Positions 25,442-35,639 are shown, counted from the stretch's first letter. The stretch is 64,000 nt of DNA from Alteromonas abrolhosensis (GCF_001953635.1 NZ_MEJH01000016.1:1-64000), one strand, 5' to 3'. Numbers and translations are program-made. Notes: generated by a model from the letters alone, not told the origin.

Positions 25442-26508
25442 AGACCTTCCTTGTCTTGTGTGACAGCGTCATCATCGAGCAGCCGAGAATAGATATGGTT
25501 CATGGCATCACCAGGAAATAGCAACAGCAGGTCAAAGGAAATATCTCTGGCCTTAATGGCATAACCTATTTCGATAGCCATGAGCTTACCCCAACGCTGC
25601 ACGTTATCACTTAAAAGCGTTGATAGTCCTTGGTGCTGCCCCAGTAACACCGGATGCGTGTGGCTAAAGGCGACATTTAACTGCTCAGACAAACCGTTTA
25701 AACAGGCACCGATGAGAATGTTGGAAACATCCATTAGTGCTTCTAGCGCTAGTTTGTCTGAGGAAGCCGACGGCGGATACTTTAATAGCTCAACGATGTT
25801 TTGAGAGTTTGTGTCGTTAAAAATGACCAGCGCTTCGCCGCTTATCCCTTCACTAATAAAGCCTTTTGAAACTGCCGATACGCTGTCGTTACGATTAATT
25901 TCTGCAACCGCCATAGACAGTTCGTTGCTTTCAATTAGGTTGACGTTAGGAATGGGTAAATCAATAAATTCACCTAGCAACTGAGCGAGGTTTTCACCTG
26001 CACGCCCCATGGCAATATTGACCATTTCACGACATGCGTCTAATTGGTCTTCTTTACTCATCTGGGGTTTTGCTAAAACGGCATTGGAAGCGCCTTCGCC
26101 TTGCGCTTTTTCTAAGCTCGCTCCGGATGAATGACTCTCTCCGCTGTAAATCCCGTACGAGGTCAAGATGTGGCTAAGCTTGTCATTATCGATAGGCTTA
26201 CGAATAAAATCCAACGCGCCAAGCGCAAGCATTTTTTCTCTCGCTTGCACTTGTACATCGCCAGAAACCACAACCACTAAGCAAGGTAGATCCTGCTGAC
26301 GAATGGCTTCCATGGTTTGATAGCCATCCATTACTGGCATGTTTAAATCGAGAAATACAACATCTCCCTTACCTTCGCGAATAAGCTCAAGGGCTTGCTC
26401 GCCATTTTCGGCAAAAGAGATGTCTACATCCCACCCATCAGGTAAACTGCGCGCCATCTGGCGCCTTGCGAAACCTGAGTCGTCGCATATTAATATTGGA
26501 GTACTCAT
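25438..26508 (-). CDS. Response regulator with CheC-type phosphatase domain
   Basis: 356 residues. The receiver domain (about 3-118) has the acidic pair D9-D10, phospho-acceptor Asp54 in VFLDLNMPVMDG and Lys104 in RKPID. A linker leads to a CheC/CheX-like domain (about 155-345). The first active-site signature is intact: D157, E161, N164 and P187 with exact family spacing. The second is altered to E256, D260, N263, P286. CheC proteins dephosphorylate CheY-type receivers, so this protein may control its own or another receiver's phosphate. It lies nine bases after thyA and overlaps the cyclase gene. Confidence 0.88.
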   Translation of the reverse strand: MSTPILICDDSGFARRQMARSLPDGWDVDISFAENGEQALELIREGKGDVVFLDLNMPVMDGYQTMEAIRQQDLPCLVVVVSGDVQVQAREKMLALGALDFIRKPIDNDKLSHILTSYGIYSGESHSSGASLEKAQGEGASNAVLAKPQMSKEDQLDACREMVNIAMGRAGENLAQLLGEFIDLPIPNVNLIESNELSMAVAEINRNDSVSAVSKGFISEGISGEALVIFNDTNSQNIVELLKYPPSASSDKLALEALMDVSNILIGACLNGLSEQLNVAFSHTHPVLLGQHQGLSTLLSDNVQRWGKLMAIEIGYAIKARDISFDLLLLFPGDAMNHIYSRLLDDDAVTQDKEGL

Positions 26509-26517
26509 GGTAACTCC

Positions 26518-27351
26518 TTAAATGGCGACAGGGGCTTTAATGTGTGGGTGTGACTGATAGTTTTTAAGCGTAAAGTCGTCGAAGGAAAACCCGAAAATAT
26601 CCTTAACTTCTGGGTTAATTTCCATGGTTGGACGCTCAAACGGTTCACGACTAAGCTGCAACTCTACCTGTTCAAGATGATTTGAGTAGAGGTGAGCATC
26701 ACCTAGCGTATGGATAAAATCACCCGGTTCAAGGTCGCACACTTGCGCCATCATCATTGTTAGCAAGGCGTAGCTTGCGATGTTAAATGGCACGCCTAAG
26801 AAAATATCACCGCTACGTTGATAAAGCTGACAGCTAAGTTTGCCGTCTAAAACATAAAACTGGAAAAGCGTATGGCAAGGCGGCAACGCCTGTTTACCCA
26901 TAGCCGCATTTTCTTTTGGAGAATAATTCGTATCTGGTAATACTGCAGGATTCCAGCCGCTAACAATAAGACGACGGGAGTCTGGGTTGTTTTTGATTTG
27001 CTCAACTACCTCGGCAATTTGGTCCACCGATGTGCCATCACCGCGGTCCCAGCTACGCCATTGGTGACCGTAAACTGGCCCTAATTCGCCTTCATCTGTA
27101 GCCCATTCATCCCAAATGCTCACACCGTGCTCTTTCAAATACGCGATGTTCGTTTCGCCTTTAAGAAACCAAAGTAACTCGTGAATGATAGACTTAAGGT
27201 GACACTTCTTTGTTGTCACCAAGGGGAAACCTTCCTGTAGATTAAAACGCATCTGATAGCCGAATACACTTAACGTACCTGTACCAGTTCGATCTTCCTT
27301 TTTCACACCCGTATCACGTACATGGCGCATTAGAGCGAGATATTCTTTCAT
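26518..27351 (-). CDS. thyA: Thymidylate synthase
   Basis: A 277-residue enzyme that methylates dUMP to dTMP with methylene-tetrahydrofolate. Conserved blocks are [17 protein letters not shown], the catalytic Cys159 in [44 protein letters not shown] and GDAHLYSNH. It is 13 residues longer than E. coli ThyA (264 aa) because of a short insert around 140-154 before the catalytic Cys. It lies eight bases after lgt, the conserved order in gammaproteobacteria. The dihydrofolate reductase that regenerates its cofactor is encoded at 50391-50900. Confidence 0.97.
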   Translation of the reverse strand: MKEYLALMRHVRDTGVKKEDRTGTGTLSVFGYQMRFNLQEGFPLVTTKKCHLKSIIHELLWFLKGETNIAYLKEHGVSIWDEWATDEGELGPVYGHQWRSWDRGDGTSVDQIAEVVEQIKNNPDSRRLIVSGWNPAVLPDTNYSPKENAAMGKQALPPCHTLFQFYVLDGKLSCQLYQRSGDIFLGVPFNIASYALLTMMMAQVCDLEPGDFIHTLGDAHLYSNHLEQVELQLSREPFERPTMEINPEVKDIFGFSFDDFTLKNYQSHPHIKAPVAI

Positions 27352-27359
27352 CGTTATTC

Positions 27360-28172
27360 TTATATTTTTTGCTGTTCAACATGGTCTTTTCCGCGCATAT
27401 ACGCACGGACTATTAATCCTATTCCTAAAGCAATCATAGGTAAACAAAGAAGTTGCCCTTGGCTTAGTCCCATTTGATATAAGCCAATATGTGCATCGGG
27501 TTCCCTGAAGTATTCTACGATAAATCGGAAGGTGCCGTAACCAAGTAAGAACAGGCCGCTGACCGCCCCTACTGGACGCTTTTTGGCAGAGTAAAGCCAC
27601 AGAATTATGAAGAGCAGTACCCCTTCAAGGGCAAACTCGTAAAGCTGAGACGGGTGGCGAGGAATATTACCCGCGTTAGGGAAGATGACCGCCCAAGGCA
27701 CATCAGTGCTACGCCCCCAAAGTTCGGCGTTTAAGAAGTTACCTATTCGCCCTGCCCCCAGACCGATGGGCACTAACGGGGCAACGAAGTCCCCGAGTCG
27801 AAGGAAGGTCGTGTTCATACATTTGGCGCGCCAGAATAAGGCTGCTAATACCCCTAATAGCCCACCGTGGAATGACATTCCGCCAGCCCAAATCTTGAAT
27901 AGGTACAAGGGGTCATCGAGGAACATGCCAAACTGGTAGAAAAATACATAGCCAATGCGTCCCCCCAAAATCACGCCTACAAAGCTCCAGAATAGCAAGT
28001 CGCTTAATTGCTCACGGCTCCAGTTAGTTTGTGAAAGACGCTTTTGCGCTAACAAATAGGCGGCGATAAAGCCCACCAAATACATTAGGCCGTACCAGCG
28101 TACACTTAACGGACCGACACTGAAGATAACGGGGTCGATACTGGGAAATACCAGATAACTGCTCTGTTCCAT
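27360..28172 (-). CDS. lgt: Prolipoprotein diacylglyceryl transferase
   Basis: A 270-residue inner-membrane enzyme with about seven helices that attaches diacylglyceryl to the lipobox Cys of prolipoproteins. The signature [14 protein letters not shown] (Arg142, Asn145) and His102 in MSFHGGLLG are present. ATG 28172 gives [20 protein letters not shown], matching E. coli Lgt; the longer frame from TTG 28184 would overlap the upstream gene. The lipoproteins PrsT-type (1651-4425) and NlpD in this window are expected substrates. Confidence 0.96.
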   Translation of the reverse strand: MEQSSYLVFPSIDPVIFSVGPLSVRWYGLMYLVGFIAAYLLAQKRLSQTNWSREQLSDLLFWSFVGVILGGRIGYVFFYQFGMFLDDPLYLFKIWAGGMSFHGGLLGVLAALFWRAKCMNTTFLRLGDFVAPLVPIGLGAGRIGNFLNAELWGRSTDVPWAVIFPNAGNIPRHPSQLYEFALEGVLLFIILWLYSAKKRPVGAVSGLFLLGYGTFRFIVEYFREPDAHIGLYQMGLSQGQLLCLPMIALGIGLIVRAYMRGKDHVEQQKI

Positions 28173-28176
28173 TACT

Positions 28177-28983
28177 TTATTCAATTCCTAAAATCATTCT
28201 AATACTTACCAAAACAAGTAAGCATGCCAACATCGCTTTTAACACACGTACGTTTACTCGCTGCCCAAGCTTCGCTCCTATGTTTGCGGTAAACATAGAA
28301 GTGGCAACAATACCAGCTGTAGCGGGCAAATACACATAACCCAAACTGTGTTCTGGTACGTCTATCGCATTGTAACCAGCAACAACAAAACTCGCCGTTC
28401 CAAAAACGGCAATAATGAGCCCACAAAAGGCGGCACAGCCAATTGCCGCGCGTACATTAACACGAAACCATACTAATGCAGGTACTAGTAATGCGCCTCC
28501 TCCAATACCCATAAGCGCACTGAGTAGGCCAGCTCCCCCACCAACAGCAGCAAGCGTACCTTTAGAGGCTTCATTCTCTGATGCTTTTTGCTTTCCGAAA
28601 ATCATTTGCAGGGCGATAAGTATAACGAGTACAGCGAAGACATCTTTTAGCAATTCACCAGAGATATGGCTAGCTACCTGAGCTCCAACGATTGCGCCAA
28701 GCGCAATACCTACACCCGTGTAAAACACAACATACCGCTGAATGTTGCCCAGCTTATAATGGGCAAATGCCGATGCCATGCCGGTGAAAATAATAGTAGA
28801 TAAAGAGGTAGCAATGGCGACGGGCATCACCGTTTCAGTGGTCATTCCCATAAAGTGTATAAGCAAGTACGACAAAGCAGGAACAATAATAAGCCCACCG
28901 CCAATGCCTAACATGCCTGCAAGAATACCAACAACAGAGCCTAAAACTAGGCAGCTGACAATGATTACAACTAATGGATCCAT
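28177..28983 (-). CDS. TauE/SafE (TSUP) family membrane transporter
   Basis: 268 residues with about eight hydrophobic helices and the two glycine-rich repeats of the TSUP family: [19 protein letters not shown] (about 20-38) and [19 protein letters not shown] (about 153-171). Members export sulfite, sulfoacetate or other small organic anions; the substrate here is unknown. It sits three bases after ptsP and four before lgt, so it is part of the same transcript. Its place inside the rppH-ptsP-lgt-thyA series is an addition compared with E. coli. Confidence 0.88.
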   Translation of the reverse strand: MDPLVVIIVSCLVLGSVVGILAGMLGIGGGLIIVPALSYLLIHFMGMTTETVMPVAIATSLSTIIFTGMASAFAHYKLGNIQRYVVFYTGVGIALGAIVGAQVASHISGELLKDVFAVLVILIALQMIFGKQKASENEASKGTLAAVGGGAGLLSALMGIGGGALLVPALVWFRVNVRAAIGCAAFCGLIIAVFGTASFVVAGYNAIDVPEHSLGYVYLPATAGIVATSMFTANIGAKLGQRVNVRVLKAMLACLLVLVSIRMILGIE

Positions 28984-28986
28984 TCC

Positions 28987-31278
28987 CTAAGCACCTGCTC
29001 GGATTAGGCCTCCCAGGCCCTTGGTTTCAAGATATTGATTCAAATGCACAAAGACTTCTTCTTGGCTAACAGAGGTAAGTGCCAATGACAGTAATTGCTT
29101 ACATTCATCCAACGTCACTTTTCGAATCAGCCAGTTTATTTTCCTCAAGTTGAACCCGTTCATGCTTAATCGGCGATAGCCCATTCCCATCAACAGTAAC
29201 GCACCCGCAGGCTCACCCGCAATTTCACCACAGATAGTCACGGGCACCTGATTTTGATTGGCTTTTTGAACCACATCGTAAAGCGCCCCTAATACAGCCG
29301 GATGATAGCTATTGTAGAGACCTGCCACCCGCGTATTGTTTCTATCAACGGCTAACAGATACTGAGTTAAGTCGTTGCTACCAACAGAAAAGAAATCAAC
29401 GTGTTTAGCCAGTTGAGGTAATTGATAAAGTACCGAAGGGACTTCTAGCATGATCCCTAATTTAGGTTTATGCAGTGTTTCGCCTGACTCTGCAATTTCA
29501 TCAGAAATTTCGTAAAACGCCTGATTAATTAACCGCTTAGATTCCTGAACCTCTGATACGGTGGAAATCATAGGCAGCATAATTTGCAAATTGCTTAAGC
29601 CAACACTGGCACGAAGCATGGCGCGAACCTGAACCAAGAAAATTTCTGGATGATCAAGGGTAAGGCGTATTCCTCGCCAGCCCAAAAATGGGTTTTCTTC
29701 ATTAATCGGGAAATACGGTAGTGGCTTATCGCCTCCTACGTCGAGAGTACGCATAGTAATTGGTAGTTCTGGCGCTGCTTCAAGTACTTGGCGGTACAGC
29801 TTTACTTGCTCTTGCTCTGAAGGAAAACGCTCGCGCAGCATAAACGGAATTTCCGTGCGATAAAGCCCGACACCCGCGCCAATTTGCTCAGCGTTTAGCT
29901 CTACTTCAGCTGAAAGCCCCGCGTTGATATATAATGACATTCTACAGCCATCAACACTTTCGCACGGTTTGTCAGCCTCTGCGTCAATTTTCTCTGCAAT
30001 GGCCGACTCTTCTTCAATAAGCTGTATGAACTCGGACTTGATGTTGCGCTCGGGCGAGACAATAACTTCACCTGAATACCCATCAAGTAAAATCTCTTTG
30101 TCTTCAAGCAGCGCTGGCGTTACGTTTTGACAGCCCATTACTGCCGGCACGCCCATGGCTCTTGCTAATATTGCCGCATGCGAGTTATTCGAGCCACGAA
30201 TAGAGATGATGCCCTTAAGCATTCCCTTCGGGAACTCGGCAAGCATAGGCGCTGATACTTCTTCGGCAACAAGAATACTGGCTTCGGTTATGGTTTTCTC
30301 GGTAACTTTCTTGCCATTAGCTTCATACAAGATGTTGGCAAGGATACGGTCAGACAAGTCGACAATATCAATGGCTCGCTCTTGCATGTAAGGGTCGTCC
30401 ATGGCTTGAAAGCGCGCGGCATAGCCTTCCACAACCATCTTCAACGACGACGCAGCGTCCCAACCTTGGCGAATCTTTTCTTCTACTTCGCGCCCAAGGC
30501 TGTTGGCATCTAGCAGATGATGATACAGCTGAAATATAGATTTAACGTCATCGGGAATACCATCGTCTAGCCGCTTCGATAGCGCGTCGACGTGGCCCCG
30601 CGTGACTTCAACGCCTTTACGGTAAAGTTGAATTTGATCCTGAGGGGAGTTAGTGCGCTTTATAACCCAGTTTTTAAGGTTAATTGATTTGTCGGGCGAC
30701 ACCCCTTTACCTATGGCGAGGCCAGGAGAACCAGCGATACCACGCACGTTTTTCTGACGTGCAGTATTATCATTAGAGCTTGATAGGGTTAACGCACCGC
30801 GAATATCAGCATTGGTTATTTCTAACGCCAATTGGGCGGCAAGGGTAACTAGAAACGCCTCTTCGTCTTCACTGAAGCGGCGCATCTGTGATTGCTGAAG
30901 GGTAATAACACCAAGCACACGCCTTTGATTAATAATTGGCGTTCCCAAAAAGGCGTTGTAGTTCTCTTCCTGTACTTCAGGATAATGTTTGAAACGAGGG
31001 TGACTATGGGCGTTAACGATGTTGAGAGGTTCTTCTCGTTGGCCTACAAGGCCGATAAGCCCTTCAGAGAAGCCAATGCGCACTTGCTCTACCGCATCTG
31101 GATGCAGACCGTCAGTGGCTTTAAGAATAAACTCTTGAGTGTCGTAATCGGCAAGATAAATAGAGCATGAGTCCACATCCAAGGTGTGTTTAACCCGTGA
31201 GGCTAGCCTAAACAACGCCGTATCAAGAGCAGGAATTTGATTCATTTCCTGCACGATACGTTTTAACGTGGTTAACAT
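28987..31278 (-). CDS. ptsP: PTS enzyme I-Ntr (phosphoenolpyruvate-protein phosphotransferase PtsP)
   Basis: 763 residues. An N-terminal GAF domain (about 1-165) is followed by an enzyme I module. Phosphohistidine His367 lies in GSNNSHAAILARAMG, and the PEP-binding TIM barrel has LYRTEIPFMLRERFPSEQEQ, TMRTLDVGGDKPLPY and FSVGSNDLTQYLLAVDRN. It passes phosphate from PEP to NPr in the nitrogen PTS. ATG 31278 gives MLTTLKRIVQEM, matching E. coli PtsP, and has AAGGA just upstream; an in-frame GTG at 31305 is less likely. No npr or ptsN gene is in the window. It follows rppH by 123 bp, as in E. coli. Confidence 0.95.
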   Translation of the reverse strand: MLTTLKRIVQEMNQIPALDTALFRLASRVKHTLDVDSCSIYLADYDTQEFILKATDGLHPDAVEQVRIGFSEGLIGLVGQREEPLNIVNAHSHPRFKHYPEVQEENYNAFLGTPIINQRRVLGVITLQQSQMRRFSEDEEAFLVTLAAQLALEITNADIRGALTLSSSNDNTARQKNVRGIAGSPGLAIGKGVSPDKSINLKNWVIKRTNSPQDQIQLYRKGVEVTRGHVDALSKRLDDGIPDDVKSIFQLYHHLLDANSLGREVEEKIRQGWDAASSLKMVVEGYAARFQAMDDPYMQERAIDIVDLSDRILANILYEANGKKVTEKTITEASILVAEEVSAPMLAEFPKGMLKGIISIRGSNNSHAAILARAMGVPAVMGCQNVTPALLEDKEILLDGYSGEVIVSPERNIKSEFIQLIEEESAIAEKIDAEADKPCESVDGCRMSLYINAGLSAEVELNAEQIGAGVGLYRTEIPFMLRERFPSEQEQVKLYRQVLEAAPELPITMRTLDVGGDKPLPYFPINEENPFLGWRGIRLTLDHPEIFLVQVRAMLRASVGLSNLQIMLPMISTVSEVQESKRLINQAFYEISDEIAESGETLHKPKLGIMLEVPSVLYQLPQLAKHVDFFSVGSNDLTQYLLAVDRNNTRVAGLYNSYHPAVLGALYDVVQKANQNQVPVTICGEIAGEPAGALLLMGMGYRRLSMNGFNLRKINWLIRKVTLDECKQLLSLALTSVSQEEVFVHLNQYLETKGLGGLIRAGA

Positions 31279-31401
31279 TGTTCCTTGCTGGCTTTGAGGG
31301 CTCACCGGTTTTTCCTTTTTTACTCGCAGATTACTCGCTGCTTACTCCGCACACCGCAATATTGCACACCCCTTTTTTGCGTACCTCTGTTTTGCATACG
31401 C

Positions 31402-31944
31402 TTATCCACGCCTGCGTTTTTTGCCACGTTTGTGTGGCGTGGCATTCTGGCGCGGCTGAGGCCGATGCTGCGCTGACATAACTACAGGTGAGAATTCCTT
31501 CATTACTCGTCTGTAGACATCGCGCTTAAACGATACAACGTTTCTTATGGGATACCAGTAACTGACCCACCTCCAGTCATCAAATTCAGGATGACCTGTT
31601 TTAAGTACATTAACGTCTCGCTCGTTGCAATCGAGTTGCAACAAGAACCATTTTTGTTTTTGCCCTATACAAACAGGGTTACTGCCTTGTCGAATTAATC
31701 GTTTTGGCAGCTTATATCTAAGCCAGTTACGGGTAACACTTAAAATAGTGACATCTTTCGGTGTCAGCCCTACTTCTTCGTGAAGCTCGCGGTACATAGC
31801 TTGTTCAGCAGATTCCCCTTCATCAATTCCGCCTTGAGGGAACTGCCATGAATGTTGACCATAACGTCTTGCCCAAAATACTTGACCCATTTTGTTGCAA
31901 ATCACTATGCCCACATTCGCACGGAATCCATCGGCATCTATCAC
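31402..31944 (-). CDS. rppH: RNA pyrophosphohydrolase RppH
   Basis: A 180-residue Nudix hydrolase that removes pyrophosphate from mRNA 5' ends and so starts RNase E-dependent decay. The Nudix box is [20 protein letters not shown], followed by [20 protein letters not shown] and [15 protein letters not shown] are RppH-specific, and the C-terminus is basic. GTG 31944 was chosen because it gives [17 protein letters not shown] like E. coli [17 protein letters not shown], and has GGGAG five bases upstream; the frame is open to 31983. It is the first gene of the series leading to thyA and is divergent from mutH. Confidence 0.96.
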   Translation of the reverse strand: MIDADGFRANVGIVICNKMGQVFWARRYGQHSWQFPQGGIDEGESAEQAMYRELHEEVGLTPKDVTILSVTRNWLRYKLPKRLIRQGSNPVCIGQKQKWFLLQLDCNERDVNVLKTGHPEFDDWRWVSYWYPIRNVVSFKRDVYRRVMKEFSPVVMSAQHRPQPRQNATPHKRGKKRRRG

Positions 31945-32057
31945 ATAGACTCCCGGGCACACTATACTGTTATATGTTTTCATTCTTCCACAAACTATGC
32001 TCCAATCATAGTCTTAATGTTCGCACTCGCTTTTCAAACAGGAAATAAACCGTATTT

Positions 32058-32735
32058 ATGCAACCACCAGCGTCACCACCATCCTCTCCTGATAGCCTTA
32101 TAGCCCGTTGTCATGCGATTGCAGGCCTTACACTTGGAGAGTTGGCAGAAATGGCAAATGTTGCCATTCCGGCTAATTTACAGCGTCATAAAGGGTGGCC
32201 AGGTATGTTGATAGAAAAGTGGCTTGGCGCCAGTGCGGGTTCAAAGCCTCAACAAGACTTTCCTGAACTTGGCATTGAGCTTAAAACTATCCCCATCGAC
32301 GCTAATTTTTCGCCCTTAGAAACCACCTATGTGTGTTTTGCTCCGCTTTTGATGACGCCTGGCATTACGTGGGAGACTTCAAATGTACGTAACAAACTAC
32401 AACAGGTGTTGTGGCTGCCTATTGAAGGTGACAGAGCCATTCCACTGGCTGAACGGCGGGTTGCCACTGGGTTTTATTGGCGCCCAAATGAAAGCGAAGA
32501 TACCTTGCTAAGACGGGATTGGGAGGAGTTGGTCGAGCAAATCGCAACTGGACAAGTAGAATCCATCACATCCCGCCAAGGTGAGGCGCTACACATCCGC
32601 CCAAAGGCGGCAAATGGAAAAGTGCTCACCGATGCGTTAGGCCCCGAAGGACAGCGCATTAAAACCCGCCCCCGCGGCTTTTATCTGCGCAAAACCTTTA
32701 CCCATCAAATACTGTTAAATGCTTTTGGCGGTTAG
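32058..32735 (+). CDS. mutH: DNA mismatch repair endonuclease MutH
   Basis: A 225-residue endonuclease that nicks the unmethylated strand at hemimethylated GATC sites in Dam-directed mismatch repair. Catalytic residues Asp67, Glu74 and Lys76 lie in DFPELGIELKTIP (E. coli D70, E77, K79). KGWPGMLIEKWLGA and the C-terminal PRGFYLRKTFTHQIL are also conserved. Its presence implies that the organism has Dam methylation, which matters for the GATC cluster at 53919-54010. It is divergent from rppH with 113 bp between the starts. Confidence 0.96.
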   Translation: MQPPASPPSSPDSLIARCHAIAGLTLGELAEMANVAIPANLQRHKGWPGMLIEKWLGASAGSKPQQDFPELGIELKTIPIDANFSPLETTYVCFAPLLMTPGITWETSNVRNKLQQVLWLPIEGDRAIPLAERRVATGFYWRPNESEDTLLRRDWEELVEQIATGQVESITSRQGEALHIRPKAANGKVLTDALGPEGQRIKTRPRGFYLRKTFTHQILLNAFGG

Positions 32736-32809
32736 CCAAGCGCCCAAGAAGTGCCTAAAATAGTACCTAGGTAATTCACAAGCAGTGCCCCAGAAACGCC
32801 AGGGGATGA

Positions 32810-33889
32810 TCATCTAGCAGACGGGGAATTTAAGTGCTTCACTAAATATTCACTTAAAAATTTTTCTGAATTTATGCCTATTCGTTTGGCAACCGCTTCA
32901 AGCTTAGCGTCACTTCGAAGCAGTACGTTCTTGGCGTACTCTAAGCGATAATGAAAAATAAACCGCCTGAAGTTTTTCTTTTCAGTGAGTTGAAGAGCTA
33001 TCGCAAGCGAGGTGGGATCAATATCCGCCCCTTTGCAAAATTCGCTCAGGGTTAGGAAGCGCGTTTTATACGCCTTTGATTCAATGGTGTAGCGTTCTGC
33101 TTTAGAAATAATACTGCTAATTTCATAGGGCGTTGCCTTGCCTTTGTCTAAACGCTCATAATCAAGCGGCGAAGGTGATGTACGGCGTATAAAAGTTAAC
33201 GAAAACAGCACAATTAAAATGGCCGCTCCCATCATTAAATGATGAAACCCTTCCCAAAATGGCACGGGGAAAAAACCGAATGTGGCGGCAGTAACAAGTA
33301 GAATACTCATAAACGAAACGCCCACTAAACTGCCCATTACTCCGGCAAGTCTGGGCATTCTAAGGTTTTTGATATCTACAGCCTGCTCTGGCAGATGCCT
33401 GTGATACATTTGAATATGTTCGGTGATAAGAATACCTATAAGCAACACGCTAAAACCGGTTAGCAGCGATGCAATGTAGGCAGGCCACAACAGGAGTGGT
33501 TGTCCATGCGGTGACGAGGATAGCCATTGCTGTTTGTCGTCCACGGGAATAAGGAGAATCGCGAATTGAAAAACACCGGTAACAAGCACTGGCCACCACA
33601 AACGCTTTCTTGCTGTAGGGTAAGCTAATAGCATGGGCTTTATGGCACGGTAACAACACGTCACAGCAATAACAGCAAACACTTCTGATAATCCGTAAAT
33701 ATCGGCCAGGCCTGTGGCATTTGCCATACGAAGCCATTCATCCAACATAAATAAAGGCCAGCACAAAAATGCCGCGGTAAGCCAGCGCGAACTGCTCAGA
33801 TTAACCTTTTGAACGAATAAACGCGCGAAACCGATGATGTAAATACCTATCAGCGCGTAAAGAAAATAGTCATATATGGCTGAGGTCAT
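32810..33889 (-). CDS. Multi-pass membrane protein with C-terminal AraC-type helix-turn-helix
   Basis: 359 residues. About seven hydrophobic helices fill residues 8-250 (for example YALIGIYIIGFARLF, LLLWPAYIASLLTGFSVLLI, LMMGAAILIVLFSLTFI). A cytoplasmic C-terminal part (about 265-359) ends in an AraC-like DNA-binding fold: NFRRFIFHYRLEYAKNVLL and LEAVAKRIGINSEKFLSEYL. It is thus a regulator held in the inner membrane. The start ATG 33889 has GGAGGG five bases upstream. Neighbours give no clue to the regulon or the signal. The helix-turn-helix is somewhat divergent, so DNA binding is inferred. Confidence 0.8.
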   Translation of the reverse strand: MTSAIYDYFLYALIGIYIIGFARLFVQKVNLSSSRWLTAAFLCWPLFMLDEWLRMANATGLADIYGLSEVFAVIAVTCCYRAIKPMLLAYPTARKRLWWPVLVTGVFQFAILLIPVDDKQQWLSSSPHGQPLLLWPAYIASLLTGFSVLLIGILITEHIQMYHRHLPEQAVDIKNLRMPRLAGVMGSLVGVSFMSILLVTAATFGFFPVPFWEGFHHLMMGAAILIVLFSLTFIRRTSPSPLDYERLDKGKATPYEISSIISKAERYTIESKAYKTRFLTLSEFCKGADIDPTSLAIALQLTEKKNFRRFIFHYRLEYAKNVLLRSDAKLEAVAKRIGINSEKFLSEYLVKHLNSPSAR

Positions 33890-33961
33890 CAGCGCCCTCC
33901 ATCCCTGAGATTCGATCTGCCTTTACCATGCGCGTTCGCAGAAACCGCATGTAAAGGGCAA

Positions 33962-35467
33962 TTACCAGTAAATATCACGTTGCATGGCCACCGTACGCGT
34001 GCGCTCCATAATGCGAATTAACGTACTAAGTTTTTCTGACGTCCACTTACGCACCTCTTCATGAGAGTCTACATCGGCATCATCAATTGACTGTTTTAAC
34101 ATAAGAAGTGCGTTCAACTCATCAATCCCAGTGAGCAAGTCTAACCACGGTGCGCGAAAGTTGCCTCGCTCCTCAACGAATAAGTCGCCAAGCAGAAACC
34201 CGCTCCATAAGGTTTGTCTAAGCATGATTTCAACAGCACTGTAATTCGCAGGCCCCATGGTTTTGCTCAAAGGCATACTTTGCTGCACGGTTTGCCACCC
34301 TTGCGACAACCAACCTTTTGCGTGGTCAAGCACCGGGTGGTCAAAACCCGTCGCAACCTTCTGCCACGGCTTGTTCTGGATAAGGCTTATGGCATGTAGC
34401 TTAATGTCTGTTGCGTCATTGTCGAAAAACAGCTTTTCAGGCTGATGAGCCTGCATTAAACCTGCTTGTCTTCCTTGAAGGTAACTCACTACCGCTGGGT
34501 GCTTACTCAAGGTTTTATTAAACATGCTTTTTTTAGACAGTAAGTAACGCAAACTTTGCAAGTCGTCCTGCCAGCCCCACTTTTGTGCGTGGGTAACTAA
34601 CTTTTTATGCAAGGCGAGCAGCTCTGGGCACTGCAGAACTGGCAAATAAAGCGACACACTTTGCAGTAACAGACGTACGCTTTTAGCAACTTCAGCCAGC
34701 ATTTTTATTGAGCCGCTTTCGCAAAACACATGCTCGTGATGCTGCCAATGCGCCAGTGCAGTTTGCACTGCTAAGCAGAACGCCTCTTCCGTTGAGGTGG
34801 TATCTTCAAGCGCGAGAAAATCCGGCAGATGGTTAACTTTAGCGTTAAAGCCGTGGAGTAATTGATAGCCCTGCGCTGCCTTCGATACATCGCTAAGTCG
34901 AACTGGCATATTATCGTTAATCAATACCGCCAATGAAAATAAGCTGTTGATATCCCCCGACATCAGCTCTAGCTCGATTTCGTTGATAGGCGAACTGGCT
35001 TTGTCTGTACTGGCTTCACCGCAGTCCAGCACAATTTCAACCACACTGTCACCAACGCTGACCACATAGGCATTGCGCGTGAAGTGAGTACTAAACTGTT
35101 TCGATAAGCGAGTATTTTTGGCCGCTACATCCCAGTCTTGCGGCCAGGCGCTGGCGTCGAATAACGTAAGATCGGGCCTTGAATTATCAAGACTGACGTT
35201 GTATTCCATGCGCTTGTGTAGGCCACCGCTCACTACACCATTCGTTTTTAGCGTTTGCTCATACTCGCCGTTGTTACCTCGAACCCTAAACCCCATTTTA
35301 TTGTTCTGAAAATCGAGTTTGTCGGTATCGTAATAATCATTCTCTAAACGCATTTCGCGATGAGAGTTGACCTGGATACTGTGTTTTTCGAAAAGTGGGA
35401 GAACACGTTGCGTAAACGCTTGGTGAGCGTTGTCACCCGTTACAAATTTTAATTCTATTTCTGACAT
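33962..35467 (-). CDS. CYTH-CHAD inorganic triphosphatase (YgiF-like)
   Basis: 501 residues. The CYTH domain (about 1-210) starts MSEIELKF with the metal-binding ExExK motif (E3, E5, K7) and continues with basic and acidic residues lining the tunnel (MGFRVRGNNGEYEQTLKT, EIELELMSGD). The CHAD domain (about 240-500) is helical and His/Lys-rich. E. coli YgiF has the same order and hydrolyses tripolyphosphate. ATG 35467 was chosen because it places ExExK at the N-terminus; the frame is open to 35596 but the extension overlaps the divergent control region. The next gene is ygiM-like, and ygiF and ygiM are neighbours in E. coli as well. Confidence 0.88.
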   Translation of the reverse strand: MSEIELKFVTGDNAHQAFTQRVLPLFEKHSIQVNSHREMRLENDYYDTDKLDFQNNKMGFRVRGNNGEYEQTLKTNGVVSGGLHKRMEYNVSLDNSRPDLTLFDASAWPQDWDVAAKNTRLSKQFSTHFTRNAYVVSVGDSVVEIVLDCGEASTDKASSPINEIELELMSGDINSLFSLAVLINDNMPVRLSDVSKAAQGYQLLHGFNAKVNHLPDFLALEDTTSTEEAFCLAVQTALAHWQHHEHVFCESGSIKMLAEVAKSVRLLLQSVSLYLPVLQCPELLALHKKLVTHAQKWGWQDDLQSLRYLLSKKSMFNKTLSKHPAVVSYLQGRQAGLMQAHQPEKLFFDNDATDIKLHAISLIQNKPWQKVATGFDHPVLDHAKGWLSQGWQTVQQSMPLSKTMGPANYSAVEIMLRQTLWSGFLLGDLFVEERGNFRAPWLDLLTGIDELNALLMLKQSIDDADVDSHEEVRKWTSEKLSTLIRIMERTRTVAMQRDIYW

Positions 35468-35639
35468 GGTTGCGCTAAGCACAGCTTGTGATGCTGACAC
35501 CTTACCTTTGTCGCCTACTTTTCGCAATGCTGGCGCCATGAAACAAGATGCTTTAATTAGACAAAAGTGGAACAAACTTGCCTTTATCGCGGTCAACCAA
35601 TACCATCTTCACGTTTTAAATTCTAAAATTGGACTTCAT

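Noticed and set aside
28172-28184. TTG 28184 as lgt start
   Set aside because: It would overlap the upstream transporter gene, has its purine-rich site too close, and adds four residues absent from the family.
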